DNA of 64,000 nucleotides from DUQU01 sp964481475 (GTDB lineage Bacteria; Bacillota_I; Bacilli_A; Acholeplasmatales; UBA5453): assembly GCA_964481475.1 (NCBI GenBank), contig CAYZTG010000001.1:1-64000 (forward strand), given 5' to 3'. Numbering within the stretch: the first letter of the stretch is position 1; every line of letters begins with the position of its first letter. The notes below the pieces were generated by a model. It had not been told where the DNA came from, ran no database searches, and saw nothing but the letters and a program-made list of their open reading frames with translations. Position numbers and translations under genes: made by a program. Below are positions 33,202 through 42,657 of the stretch, piece by piece.

Positions 33202-34617
33202 TTATTCTTCGTTTAAAACATCATTAAATAAATCACCAAGTGTTGTTTCTTCAACATCCTCAGTTAAAAATTGTTGATATTCTTCTTTACTACTTTGAAT
33301 TAAATAATTTCTAATTGAAAGTGCTAAATGCCATTGCTTTTTATTAACTTCAACAACAACAGCTGTAACTACATCATCAATACTAAAGTAATCTTTTGGG
33401 TTAGTAACTCTTTCTTCTCTTAGTTCATTTAAAGGAATAAAACCATTAACTCCTTTAACTTCTACAGTTAATCCATTATCAAGTATTTCTAAAACTTTAG
33501 CTTTGACTACTTCACCACGTTTAAAGTTTACATTTTTCCATGGATTATCTAATAGTAATCTTCTTGATAAACTAATTTTTTCCTTCTTAGAATCAATTAG
33601 AGTAATGATTGTTTCCACTTTATCACCAATTTTTACAAAAGAAGCAAAATTATCATTTGGATTCCAACTATATTCACTTACATGTAGTAATCCTCTAACA
33701 TTATCACCTAGTTCAATAATAATTCCAAAGGGAAGTTTTTGAACAACGTCACCAATTACTGTATCGCCTTTTTTATGATTTTCTAAATAAGACTCAAATG
33801 GTGTAGGCAGTAAAGCTTTAATTGATAGATCTAATGACTTATCCTTTTTAATAACTTTTACTGTTACTTCCTCTTTTAATGATAAAACATCTTTAATATC
33901 GTCAATACGGCTAAAACTAATTTGTGATATTCTTAATCTTCCAACAACGTGTTGGAATCTAATTATCGCCATATGGTTTTCTAATCTTTCTACTGTACCA
34001 GTTAAAACATCACCTGTTTTAATTGATTCAAACTCTTCTTCTCTTAATTTTTGTTTCTCTTCGCGTTCTTCAAAACGTTTTTGTTCAAAAATTTTCTTTC
34101 TTGAAACAATTATTCTCGGTCTTCTTCCTTCTTTTGCTTCAATTACATGAACACCAAGTTCTTTTCCTTTTAAGTCTTCCTTAGTTTTAACAAGTTCGTT
34201 ATCTAATAGACCATAAGGTAAAAATGCATTAAAGCCAAATACTTTAACATGAAGTCCTCTTTCATCTACTTTAGTAACTTTTGCAGGAACAACTTTTTCT
34301 TTTTTATAAGCCTCTTCAAGTTTTTTAAAGTATTCATCTTTAATTATGCCTTTACGATCAAGCAAAATAAAACTAGCGTCTGGATTTTCTTCTATCTTTG
34401 ATACTACAGCTTCAATAACGTCTCCTTCTTTGACAATGTCAAAAAATGAGTCAACGTTCTCACCATAGTGGTTTAAATACATTCTCGCCTCTTGATTGTT
34501 TTGTAAAGTCACATAAATAACTGTTTTTTCAACTTTAAAAATAGTTCCTTCAACTTTTTGTCCTCTTCTTACTAGCGTAAAGCTCTCTGTTTCTAAAATG
34601 TGGTTATTTTCGGCCAT
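33202..34617 (-). CDS. rpsA: S1-domain RNA-binding protein (ribosomal S1 homologue), five S1 repeats
   Basis: 471 residues. Five S1/OB repeats can be followed, starting near residues 15, 105, 193, 276 and 364. The most typical are repeat 4 (KLPFGIIIELGDNVRGLLHVSE) and repeat 5 (ILDNGLTVEVKGVNGFIP). B. subtilis YpfD and similar Firmicute proteins have four repeats in about 380 residues, so this one is longer. A charged coiled segment links repeats 2 and 3. The likely role is binding mRNA at or near the 30S subunit. AGGAGG precedes the ATG, which overlaps the cmk end by 14 nt. Confidence 0.9.
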   Translation of the reverse strand: MAENNHILETESFTLVRRGQKVEGTIFKVEKTVIYVTLQNNQEARMYLNHYGENVDSFFDIVKEGDVIEAVVSKIEENPDASFILLDRKGIIKDEYFKKLEEAYKKEKVVPAKVTKVDERGLHVKVFGFNAFLPYGLLDNELVKTKEDLKGKELGVHVIEAKEGRRPRIIVSRKKIFEQKRFEEREEKQKLREEEFESIKTGDVLTGTVERLENHMAIIRFQHVVGRLRISQISFSRIDDIKDVLSLKEEVTVKVIKKDKSLDLSIKALLPTPFESYLENHKKGDTVIGDVVQKLPFGIIIELGDNVRGLLHVSEYSWNPNDNFASFVKIGDKVETIITLIDSKKEKISLSRRLLLDNPWKNVNFKRGEVVKAKVLEILDNGLTVEVKGVNGFIPLNELREERVTNPKDYFSIDDVVTAVVVEVNKKQWHLALSIRNYLIQSSKEEYQQFLTEDVEETTLGDLFNDVLNEE

Positions 34618-35275
34618 GACTAGCCTCCTTCTTTTCTATCTCTTCTTTTATTCTTTGAACCGTTTGTTCAATTGAATAATTTGTTGTATCTATAATTATT
34701 GCGTCTTTAGGAATGATTAGTGGAGAAAATTCTCTTGTGCTATCGTATTTATCACGTTTCTCAATATCCTTAATCACTGTCGCTAAATCAACATCAAACC
34801 CTTTTTGGTGTAATTCCAACATTCTTCTTTTAGATCTCTCTTCAAGATTTGCTGTTAAAAATATTTTTAAATCAGCGTTAGGTAAAACTACTGTGCCAAT
34901 ATCTCTACCATCCATTATCACATTGTTATTTTTAGAAGTCTTTTGCTGAACTTCAACTAAATACTTTCTAACTAAAGGAAACGAAGAGACTAATGAAACA
35001 TTTTTTGTGACATCATCACTCCTAATATAACAACCGACATTTTCACCGTTAACTAATATTTGATCTTGCTTATATTCAATATTAATGTCTTTTATAAAAC
35101 GGTAATTGTCTTCCTTTTCTAAATCGATTCCTTTTTTCAAAGCCAAATATGTAATAGCTCTATACATTGCACCAGTATCGATGTGAACAAAACCAAACTG
35201 ATCAGCTAACGCCTTGCTTATCGTTGATTTACCACTCCCTGCCGGGCCATCAATTGCAATATGAAAATCTTTCAT
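34604..35275 (-). CDS. cmk: Cytidylate kinase
   Basis: 223 residues from the ATG at 35275, with GGAGGATTAT directly upstream; a GTG four codons earlier is in frame but overlaps the site. The P-loop AIDGPAGSGKSTISKALA, HIDTGAMYRAITYLAL, and DGRDIGTVVLPNADLKIFLTA define bacterial CMP/dCMP kinase. The enzyme makes CDP and dCDP for RNA, DNA and CDP-diacylglycerol synthesis. It is the first gene of the cmk-rpsA-der operon with its own promoter. Confidence 0.96.
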   Translation of the reverse strand: MKDFHIAIDGPAGSGKSTISKALADQFGFVHIDTGAMYRAITYLALKKGIDLEKEDNYRFIKDINIEYKQDQILVNGENVGCYIRSDDVTKNVSLVSSFPLVRKYLVEVQQKTSKNNNVIMDGRDIGTVVLPNADLKIFLTANLEERSKRRMLELHQKGFDVDLATVIKDIEKRDKYDSTREFSPLIIPKDAIIIDTTNYSIEQTVQRIKEEIEKKEASHGRK

Positions 35276-35294
35276 ATAATCCTCCACGTTATTT

Positions 35295-35324
35295 ATTATA
35301 TCATTTATAATAATATATTTCCAA
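35295..35324 (-). promoter_or_regulatory. Promoter of cmk-rpsA-der
   Basis: On the minus strand TTGGAA (35319-35324), 18 bases, TGATATAAT with the hexamer at 35295-35300. It starts just after the rluB stop. Confidence 0.65.
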
Positions 35325-35329
35325 TACTG

Positions 35330-36073
35330 TTATACTTTTTTATTAAACTTATATAGTTTTTTCACTTCGTGAATCTTTAGAGGTCGATATTCACCTTTAG
35401 TAACTCCCTCTAAAGTTAAATCCCCAATTTTAATTCTAACTAAAGATTTAACCTCATATCCTAAGAACTTAATCATTTCCTTAACTTGATGTTTTTTCCC
35501 TTCAGTAAGAGTTATTTCCACTTGGGTTGTTCTTTTTTTAAAATCCTTTTCTTTAATCACAGCAAACGCTGGCTTAGTTTGATAACCTTCCAACTTAATG
35601 CCTTTTGAAAATAATCTTAACTCTTCTTTTTTTACAAAACCATCAACAGTCACTAAATAAGTCTTAGGAACATCATATTCTGGCCGAGTTAAAATATATG
35701 TAAGTTCTCCATCATTAGTTAACAAAATTAAACCTGAAGTATCATAATCTAATCTTCCCACCGGATAAAGATGAACAATCTTATCCTCCTTGCGAATTAA
35801 ATCAAGAATCGTCTTTCGCCCTTTTTCATCGCTAACAGTCGAAACAATTCCTCTTGGTTTATTCATTAAAAAGTAAACGTATTCTGTCTTAACAACATTT
35901 TTATTTTGATACGAAACAATATCATCCTTTTTTAAGCTGTAACCAGGTTCTTGACAAACCTCACCATTTACCTTAACTTCACCATTTGAAATAATTTCTT
36001 TACTTTTTCTTCTTGAAGCGATTCCTGCCTCACTCAAATATTTTTCTAATCTCATATTATTATCTTCATCCAT
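35330..36073 (-). CDS. rluB: 23S rRNA pseudouridine synthase, RluB/RsuA family
   Basis: 247 residues. An N-terminal S4 domain (LEKYLSEAGIASRRKSKEII) is followed by the pseudouridine synthase domain with YFLMNKPRGIVST, VGRLDYDTSGLILLTNDG (catalytic Asp) and EGKKHQVKEM. This is the RsuA/RluB/RluE group; RluB (B. subtilis YpuL) modifies U2605 of 23S rRNA. Two starts are possible: the ATG at 36073, directly after the efp terminator and without a ribosome site, or the ATG at 36055, which gives the more usual N-terminus MRLEKYL. The second may be the real one. Confidence 0.9.
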   Translation of the reverse strand: MDEDNNMRLEKYLSEAGIASRRKSKEIISNGEVKVNGEVCQEPGYSLKKDDIVSYQNKNVVKTEYVYFLMNKPRGIVSTVSDEKGRKTILDLIRKEDKIVHLYPVGRLDYDTSGLILLTNDGELTYILTRPEYDVPKTYLVTVDGFVKKEELRLFSKGIKLEGYQTKPAFAVIKEKDFKKRTTQVEITLTEGKKHQVKEMIKFLGYEVKSLVRIKIGDLTLEGVTKGEYRPLKIHEVKKLYKFNKKV

Positions 36074-36075
36074 GA

Positions 36076-36095
36076 AAAAAGGTGATTATTCACCT
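36076..36095 (-). terminator. Intrinsic terminator after efp
   Basis: AGGTGA / TCACCT stem with a 4-base loop followed by T6 on the minus strand. The efp stop codon is part of the stem. Confidence 0.8.
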
Positions 36096-36656
36096 ATTAT
36101 CTCTTGAGACATAAGTTCCATCTTGCGTTGAAACTATTACTTTTTCCCCTTCACTTATAAATAGTGGCACTTTAATTATTAAACCAGTTTCTAAAGTTGC
36201 ATCCTTCATTGCATTAGTTTTTGTATCCCCTCTAACGCCGGGAACAGTCTCTGTAATAGTTAGCGATACTTTATCAGGCAATATTACTCCTAAAATTTCA
36301 CTTCTATTAAAATACATAATATCTACTTGCATCGACTCATAAATGAATTTAGCCTCATATTCGATTTGGTTTAAAGGTATTTCCACTTGATCATAAGTTT
36401 CATTATTCATAAAAACAAAAGTATTATCAATACGATATAAATATTGCATTCCAATTTTTTCAATATTAGCTTGTTCCATCTTTTCACCAGCTCTGAAAGT
36501 CAAATCAATTGTAGCCCCTGTTCTTAAGTTTTTTAACTTGGAATTAACAAATGCTTGTCCTTTGCCAGGTTTCACATGCAAAAAATCAATAATTTGGTAA
36601 ATATTATTGTCATATAAAATTGTTAATCCTGTTTTAAAATCTGCTGTACTTATCAT
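36090..36656 (-). CDS. efp: Elongation factor P
   Basis: 188 residues, three beta-barrel domains. EF-P binds ribosomes stalled at polyproline and stimulates peptide bond formation. The modification loop reads KPGKGQAF, with the Lys in the Firmicute position. The C-terminal domain has ITETVPGVRGDTKTNAMKDATLETG, the family signature. AAGGGG precedes the ATG, with an extended -10 upstream. aroQ lies just before it, as yqhS-efp do in B. subtilis. Confidence 0.97.
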   Translation of the reverse strand: MISTADFKTGLTILYDNNIYQIIDFLHVKPGKGQAFVNSKLKNLRTGATIDLTFRAGEKMEQANIEKIGMQYLYRIDNTFVFMNNETYDQVEIPLNQIEYEAKFIYESMQVDIMYFNRSEILGVILPDKVSLTITETVPGVRGDTKTNAMKDATLETGLIIKVPLFISEGEKVIVSTQDGTYVSRDNR

Positions 36657-36683
36657 TTTTATTACCCCTTTTTATCCTTAATT

Positions 36684-36689
36684 ATTATA
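36684..36689 (-). promoter_or_regulatory. Extended -10 of efp
   Basis: TGATATAAT on the minus strand, hexamer at 36684-36689, 27 bases before the efp ATG; it starts just before the aroQ stop codon ends. No good -35. Confidence 0.5.
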
Positions 36690-36694
36690 TCACA

Positions 36695-37120
36695 TTAAAT
36701 ATCTATTATAGATATTAAATTTTCAATACATGTAAAATAACTTTTTTCTTTTAAGCCAACAACATAAACATCAGCAAAATCTTTTAATAAATCCACCTTT
36801 CTAAACGACTCTCGCTGATAAATATCGGAAAGATGACAAACGCCTTTTAATATCTTTACATCTTCAAAGGCATCCCGCAAAACAACACTATAATGAGATA
36901 AACCTCCAGGATTAATTACTAGAAAAGTAAACTCATCTGAATTTTGTAATTTATTAATAATTTCTCCTTCAATATTTGAAAAAAAGAACTCAAAACTTAC
37001 TTTTGGAAATTTATCTTTGATTTGCTTATTTATTTCATCAAGAGTTAAAGAGCCATAATGGTCTTTATTTCTTTTACCCAACATATTTAAATTTGGCCCA
37101 TTTATTATTAGAGCTTTCAT
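36695..37120 (-). CDS. aroQ: Type II 3-dehydroquinate dehydratase
   Basis: 141 residues, the dodecameric type II enzyme that dehydrates 3-dehydroquinate in the shikimate pathway. NGPNLNMLGKR contains the catalytic Tyr loop region, INPGGLSHYSVVLRDAF follows, and VCHLSDIYQRESFRK holds the catalytic His and substrate-binding residues. The start overlaps the aroK stop by 4 nt. Only aroQ and aroK of the pathway are in this window; whether the other steps exist elsewhere cannot be seen. Confidence 0.94.
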   Translation of the reverse strand: MKALIINGPNLNMLGKRNKDHYGSLTLDEINKQIKDKFPKVSFEFFFSNIEGEIINKLQNSDEFTFLVINPGGLSHYSVVLRDAFEDVKILKGVCHLSDIYQRESFRKVDLLKDFADVYVVGLKEKSYFTCIENLISIIDI

Positions 37121-37611
37121 AATAAATCCTCCTTTTTAAGCAAATTTACTATTTTATCTACAACTTCATTGACTTCTCCATTACCATCAACAATAAATGT
37201 ATTGAAGAAATAATAAAACTTTCTTCTTTCTAAATAAAGTTCTTCTAATGACTTCTTCATTAAAAGCGGTCTTGTTTGATCGTTTTGGCTTCGTTTTTCT
37301 AAATTGTCCAAAGAAACATCTAAAAAGATAATAATTCCTTCCATAATAAATCTATTTTCTCTATCTAGGACAACACCACCACCAGTAGAAACGACTATAT
37401 TATTATGTTTTTTTATCCTTTCTAAGGTTGTTTTTTCTAACTTTCTAAAGTAATTTTCGCCTTTTATAGCGAATAAATCACTAATGCTTGTTTTTTCTTC
37501 GATTGTTATCATTTCATCGGTATCTAAATGAGTAAAATTCATTTTTTCAGCTAGATATTTCCCTATCGTTGTTTTGCCAGAAAAAGGCATTCCAATTAAA
37601 TATATTTTCAT
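37117..37611 (-). CDS. aroK: Shikimate kinase
   Basis: 164 residues from the ATG at 37611, which overlaps the miaA stop (ATGA); an in-frame TTG three codons earlier is less likely. The P-loop is GMPFSGKTTIGKYLAE, followed by HLDTDEMI (shikimate-binding Asp), NYFRKLEK and the STGGGVVL loop. QTRPLL contains the lid Arg. It phosphorylates shikimate with ATP. There is no clear ribosome-binding site, which suggests translation coupled to miaA. Confidence 0.92.
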   Translation of the reverse strand: MKIYLIGMPFSGKTTIGKYLAEKMNFTHLDTDEMITIEEKTSISDLFAIKGENYFRKLEKTTLERIKKHNNIVVSTGGGVVLDRENRFIMEGIIIFLDVSLDNLEKRSQNDQTRPLLMKKSLEELYLERRKFYYFFNTFIVDGNGEVNEVVDKIVNLLKKEDLL

Positions 37612-38477
37612 TTTTGCCAAAACTCATCAATCAATTTATAAATTTCATTCAAACTGTTTTCATTCCTTTTGATAATTTCAACATTCATTTGGTTTTTGAA
37701 AAATGTTTCCTGTCTTTTAGCATATCTTCTTGTGTTTCTTTTCATTAAATCGATTGCTTCATCGATTGTTAGTTTATTATCCAAATACATGTTTATTTCT
37801 TTATATCCCAATACATTAGGCATGATTCCTTTATCTCTTAAACTAATAACTTCCTCAATAAAACCTTTCTCAATGATTAAGTCAGCTCTTTTATTAATTC
37901 TTTCATATAATTCTTTTCTTTCCATTGTTAAATAAATGATTAAGTAATCATATAAAGGAATGTCCTTTTTATCTTTTTCACTTCTTTTAAATTCTTCTGC
38001 TAAAAAGATTGCCCGTAATACTCTTCTTCGGTTATTAAAGTGAAGTAAGTTTGCTGTTTTAGGATCTTTTTCAAGGAGAATTTGAAATAGTTCTTCATTA
38101 GAGAGGCTATCATATTTTGCTTCATTTTCAAGATCTCTTTTTGGTCCACTAAAGTCGTAATCATCTAAAACTGCTTTTATATAAAATCCTGTTCCCCCAA
38201 CAATAAATGGTCGCTCTAGTTTATTTATTAGTTCTCTAACGTCTTTTTGGTATGTTTCAACATCATATGTTTCAAATGGTTCCCTTATATCAATTAGATG
38301 ATGTTTGACGCCTTTTTTTTCATCATCAGTAATTTTTGCTGTACCAATTGTTAACTCTTTAAAAATTTGCGTGGAATCTCCATTAATAATATCCATTTGA
38401 TATTTTTTTGCTAATTCAATAGATAGGTCCGTTTTACCTACTGCTGTCGGACCAACTAATACTAATACTTTTTTCAT
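37608..38477 (-). CDS. miaA: tRNA dimethylallyltransferase
   Basis: 289 residues. It adds a dimethylallyl group to A37 of tRNAs reading UNN codons. GPTAVGKTDLS is the P-loop, GDSTQIFKELTIGTAK and HHLIDIREPFETYDV follow, then VGGTGFYIKAVLD and the C-terminal NTRRYAKRQETFF that contacts the tRNA. MiaB, which methylthiolates the product, is encoded 6 kb away at 44455. The start overlaps the mutL stop by 4 nt. The hfq gene that often follows miaA is absent. Confidence 0.96.
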   Translation of the reverse strand: MKKVLVLVGPTAVGKTDLSIELAKKYQMDIINGDSTQIFKELTIGTAKITDDEKKGVKHHLIDIREPFETYDVETYQKDVRELINKLERPFIVGGTGFYIKAVLDDYDFSGPKRDLENEAKYDSLSNEELFQILLEKDPKTANLLHFNNRRRVLRAIFLAEEFKRSEKDKKDIPLYDYLIIYLTMERKELYERINKRADLIIEKGFIEEVISLRDKGIMPNVLGYKEINMYLDNKLTIDEAIDLMKRNTRRYAKRQETFFKNQMNVEIIKRNENSLNEIYKLIDEFWQK

Positions 38478-40135
38478 ACTACTCTTTTAAACCACTTTTC
38501 AACTTCATAACTACTATAAAAAATCATTACAGGTCTCCCATGGGGACAATAATATGGGTTAGCAGTTAATTTTAAATTTTGAATCAAATTATGAACCTCA
38601 TCAATACTTAAAGGTTTATTTGCTTTAATTGCGCCCTTACAAGCAATACTTTTTGATAAATTATCTCTTAAATCAGATAAATTTAAGCTTTGGTATTTCT
38701 CTAAAGATAAAATTACTAATTGCATAAAATCATCTATATCATTATCATCTAACCAAATCGGCAAAGACTTTAAGAAAATTCCTTCGTGTCCTGCTGGTTC
38801 GACTAAAAAACCTAAATCATTAATCTCTTTAGCAAAAGTTTTGATAATTATTTCTTCCTTTTGACTAATCGTTAACAAAAGTGGGAATAACAAGTTTTTA
38901 GAAGGTCCTTTTTGCCCTAATTTTTCATAATAAATCTCATATCGAATTCGTTCTTCAGCGGCGTGCTGATCAATTAAGTAGAGCCCTTTATCATTTTGAA
39001 ATAGTAAGTATGTCCCTCTATACTGGCCAATATAGTCAAACTCTGGAAAAACTCTTTTAACTTCTGGAAATGGTTCCTCATTATAACTAAGTTCTAATTC
39101 ATTAATAATATAATCTTCAGTAGTAATTGGAGTAAATATTTCCCTTTCAATAGGAATGTGTTTTTTAATAAAGATATTTCTAACTTCTGTTTTTATCAGG
39201 TTAGCAATTTGATACTCGTTAGTTATTTTGACCTCTCTTTTTTGGGGGTGAATATTAACATCTACTAAAGAAATATCTACATTAATAAAGATAACTGCAA
39301 CTGGATATCTTTTTGTCATTATCATCGTTGAATAACCATCTATTAAAGCATTTGTCAAAAGATAATTATTGATCAGCCTACCATTTAAAACAACATATAT
39401 ATCTTCTTTTCTTGATTTAGTAAATTTGGGATCTCCTAAATAAGCTTTTAGATGAACATTATCAACTTTCTTATCAATCTCTACAATATTTTCACTAAGT
39501 TCTTTCCCAAATAAAGAGTAAAATATTGTCGTATAATCACTATTACCATAACTTTGCTTTAAGAGTTTATTATTATGATAAACCTTAAAAGAGAGATGAG
39601 GATTAGCCAAAATAAAAGCGTCACACGTTTTTGATAAATAAGCCAATTCCAAATTATAGTTTTTAATTTGCTTAAGTCTAGCAGGAACATTATAAAATAA
39701 ATCTTTAACTGTAACTGATGTCCCTTTATTAATTGCCGTAGGATAATCATGAATATACTTACCACCTTCATAATAAATTTCATGACTTGTTTTCCCATTA
39801 TTTGATTTGATAAGCATTTTAGAAACCGAAGCAATTGCAGGAATAGCTTCCCCTCTAAAACCTAATGTTTTAATATAATCCAAATCAAACTCACTTTTTA
39901 TTTTAGAAGTTGCATGTCTAAAAAAGGCAATCGGTAAATCTTCTTTACTAATTCCATTCCCATTATCAATGACGGTAATTTCATCCATACCGCTTTGTTT
40001 AAGATCAATTATTATTTCAGTAGCTTCTGCATCAATTGCGTTTTCAACCAATTCTTTTAAAACGTTATTTGGCCTCGTTACGACTTCTCCAGCTGCAATT
40101 CTATTGGCTACTTTATCACTTAGTTTAATAATCAT
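38474..40135 (-). CDS. mutL: DNA mismatch repair protein MutL with endonuclease site
   Basis: 553 residues. The N-terminal GHKL ATPase shows ELVENAIDAEA, DNGNGIS, RHATSKI and GFRGEAIPAIASVS. The C-terminal domain keeps the endonuclease motif DQHAAEERIRYE (DQHAx2Ex4E form), the ACKGAIKA segment and CPHGRP. This is therefore the nicking type of MutL found in Firmicutes that lack MutH. The linker between the halves is short, making the protein smaller than B. subtilis MutL (about 627). It follows mutS by 8 nt. Confidence 0.96.
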   Translation of the reverse strand: MIIKLSDKVANRIAAGEVVTRPNNVLKELVENAIDAEATEIIIDLKQSGMDEITVIDNGNGISKEDLPIAFFRHATSKIKSEFDLDYIKTLGFRGEAIPAIASVSKMLIKSNNGKTSHEIYYEGGKYIHDYPTAINKGTSVTVKDLFYNVPARLKQIKNYNLELAYLSKTCDAFILANPHLSFKVYHNNKLLKQSYGNSDYTTIFYSLFGKELSENIVEIDKKVDNVHLKAYLGDPKFTKSRKEDIYVVLNGRLINNYLLTNALIDGYSTMIMTKRYPVAVIFINVDISLVDVNIHPQKREVKITNEYQIANLIKTEVRNIFIKKHIPIEREIFTPITTEDYIINELELSYNEEPFPEVKRVFPEFDYIGQYRGTYLLFQNDKGLYLIDQHAAEERIRYEIYYEKLGQKGPSKNLLFPLLLTISQKEEIIIKTFAKEINDLGFLVEPAGHEGIFLKSLPIWLDDNDIDDFMQLVILSLEKYQSLNLSDLRDNLSKSIACKGAIKANKPLSIDEVHNLIQNLKLTANPYYCPHGRPVMIFYSSYEVEKWFKRVV

Positions 40136-40143
40136 TTAGACAC

Positions 40144-42630
40144 CTACTTAATTTCATCTTGAAGTTTTTTTATGATAAGAAGTGCTTCAATAGGTGTTAA
40201 ATTATTAGTATTAATCTCTTTAATTTGATGGATCACATGTTCATTAACTTGATCAAAAATAGGGCCTTCTTTTACATCATCAAAATTAAAAATAGTTAAA
40301 GCAATCTCCTGTTTTTGATGTTTTTCAAAGTCATCTAAAATCAATTGACTACGGTGTATTAATGACTTAGGTAAACTTGCAAGAGCGGCAACATTTATCC
40401 CATATGATTTATCGGTTGCTCCTTCACTCACCTTATGAAGAAAAATCAATTTACCCTTTTCTAAAGTTGCTTTAACATGAACATTTTTTACCCTCTTCAA
40501 TTTTTCCAAAGCAGTTAATTCATGATAATGAGTAGAAAATAACATAACTGATTTAATTTTTTCATGAACATATTCAACAATTCCTTGAGCTAAGGCCATC
40601 CCGTCATAAGTTGCTGTTCCTCGACCAATTTCATCAAAAAGCATGAGAGAGTTTTTTGTAGCATTTTGTAAAGCATAATTAGTTTCTACCATTTCTACCA
40701 TAAAAGTTGACTTACCACTCGTTAAATCATCTTGAGCCCCAATTCTCGTAAAAATAGCATCAAATAAGGCTACTTTAGCTTCAGAAGCTGGTACAAAAGA
40801 ACCAATTTGCGTCATAATAACTATTAAAGCTACCATTCTCATGTAGGTAGACTTACCACTCATATTCGGTCCAGTTATAATTAAAATTCCACCTTCAATA
40901 ATACTAATATCATTTTCAATAAAAGGTGTTGGATTGAAGGTCTCAATTATCGGGTGTCTTGCATTTTTAACATGGACTTCATTATTTTCAGCGACTTCCG
41001 GCCTTACATAGTTATTATCTAAAGCAACCCGTGCTAATGATTGCATTACATCAATAAAGGCAATTTGGTCAGCTAGTTCTTGGAGTGTTTTAGTATCTTG
41101 TTTCATAATATCCTTAAACTCTAAAAATAATCTATATTCTAAGTCTAAAACTATTTCTTTAGCATTTAATATTTCTGTTTCACGTTCTTTTAATTCTGTA
41201 TTAATAAATCTTTCACTGCCGACTAAAGTCTGTTTACGGACATAGCCAAACTCATCATTAATTAAATGTAAATTACTTTTAGTAACTTCAATATAATAAC
41301 CAAAAACCCGGTTAAAACCAACCTTTAAATTACGAATATTCGTTCTTTCTCTTTCTTGTTGTTCAAAATCAAGCACCCATTGTTGACCAATGTTTCTTAT
41401 CTTTTTAAAACGATCAAGTTCACTATTATAACCTTCTTTAAATATGTTTCCTTCTTTAACAACTATTGGAGCTTCATCTTTAATTGCAGCATTAATAAAC
41501 TCGTATAATGATTGATGGTCATTAATCATTTTGCTTAATTCTTCTAGTTTATTATTATTAAACTTTAATAAAGCAGCTTTTACTAAAGGGATTTTACTTA
41601 AGGAGTTTTTAAGTTGAACGAAATCTCTAGGATTAGCATTTAAATTAGCTATTCTAGAAGTGATTCTCTTTAGATCATAAATCTCTTTTAAAGAATCAGT
41701 TAATACGTAAATTGGCCCTTCTTTGATAGCTTCAACATAATCTAGTCTTTCCGCAATTCTTGCTTTATCATATAACGGCCTTTCAATCATCTTTTTTAAT
41801 AACCTTGAGCCCATATTAGTTTGACATTTATCAAGCACATTAAATAAACTAAATTTTGATTCTTGATCAATTAGTTCTAATGATTTTATACTATTATTAT
41901 CTAGTCTTAAATACTCAACTTCATTTTCAATTTCAATTTTATTGAAAACCTCAATAAGGGATTCTTCTATTTGTGATAAATAACTAAGTAAATGCAGAAC
42001 TGTTTTTTTACTAAGCTCATTTAATCCCTCAACTAAAAAATGATCCTTCAAATAATCATTATGTTTTGAAACTAAAACGTTGCCTAAATCTTTTTCTAAA
42101 TGCTTCAAGTCATTTCCTAAAACTATTTCTTTTATTTCTTTTTTAGCAATTTCATCAAGTAAATCTTGTTTATTTAAATATTCAACTAAAACTATCTCTC
42201 CCGTAGAAATATCCGCATAGCATAGACAATAATTTAGTTTATCAACTAAAATTGAGGCAATATAGTTGTTAGTGTTTTTATCTAACAAAAGATCATCAAC
42301 AACCATACCAGGAGTTATTAACTTAATTACTTTCCTTTCGACTAAGCCATTACCGGGTTCGCTTACTTGTTCAACAATCGCCACTTTATAACCTTTATTT
42401 ATTAATTTTTGTAAATAAGGAGTGACACTATGATGAGGCACGCCACACATCGGAATTCTTTCCTTAACTCCCCCATCTCTAGCAGTCAAAGCAATCTCCA
42501 ATTCTTTAGAGGCAATTTTTGCATCTTCAAAAAACAACTCATAAAAATCACCTAATCTAAAAAAGACTAAGCAGTCTGCATAGTCCTTTTTAATATCTAA
42601 ATATTGTTTAATCATTGGGGTGTACTTCAT
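40144..42630 (-). CDS. mutS: DNA mismatch recognition protein MutS
   Basis: 828 residues. MKYTPMIKQYLDIKKDY and FRLGDFYELFFEDA form the N-terminal mismatch-binding part with the Phe-x-Glu motif (FYE). The ATPase shows GPNMSGKSTYMRMVALI (Walker A), MVEMVETNYAL and FDEIGRGTATYDGMALAQ (Walker B; the usual Ser of GRGTSTYDG is Ala), then STHYHELT. The C-terminal helix-turn-helix end is present. It recognises mismatches and recruits MutL, encoded next. GAAGG precedes the ATG. Confidence 0.97.
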   Translation of the reverse strand: MKYTPMIKQYLDIKKDYADCLVFFRLGDFYELFFEDAKIASKELEIALTARDGGVKERIPMCGVPHHSVTPYLQKLINKGYKVAIVEQVSEPGNGLVERKVIKLITPGMVVDDLLLDKNTNNYIASILVDKLNYCLCYADISTGEIVLVEYLNKQDLLDEIAKKEIKEIVLGNDLKHLEKDLGNVLVSKHNDYLKDHFLVEGLNELSKKTVLHLLSYLSQIEESLIEVFNKIEIENEVEYLRLDNNSIKSLELIDQESKFSLFNVLDKCQTNMGSRLLKKMIERPLYDKARIAERLDYVEAIKEGPIYVLTDSLKEIYDLKRITSRIANLNANPRDFVQLKNSLSKIPLVKAALLKFNNNKLEELSKMINDHQSLYEFINAAIKDEAPIVVKEGNIFKEGYNSELDRFKKIRNIGQQWVLDFEQQERERTNIRNLKVGFNRVFGYYIEVTKSNLHLINDEFGYVRKQTLVGSERFINTELKERETEILNAKEIVLDLEYRLFLEFKDIMKQDTKTLQELADQIAFIDVMQSLARVALDNNYVRPEVAENNEVHVKNARHPIIETFNPTPFIENDISIIEGGILIITGPNMSGKSTYMRMVALIVIMTQIGSFVPASEAKVALFDAIFTRIGAQDDLTSGKSTFMVEMVETNYALQNATKNSLMLFDEIGRGTATYDGMALAQGIVEYVHEKIKSVMLFSTHYHELTALEKLKRVKNVHVKATLEKGKLIFLHKVSEGATDKSYGINVAALASLPKSLIHRSQLILDDFEKHQKQEIALTIFNFDDVKEGPIFDQVNEHVIHQIKEINTNNLTPIEALLIIKKLQDEIK

Positions 42631-42657
42631 ATAAAACCTTCTTTAAATTAATTAGTC

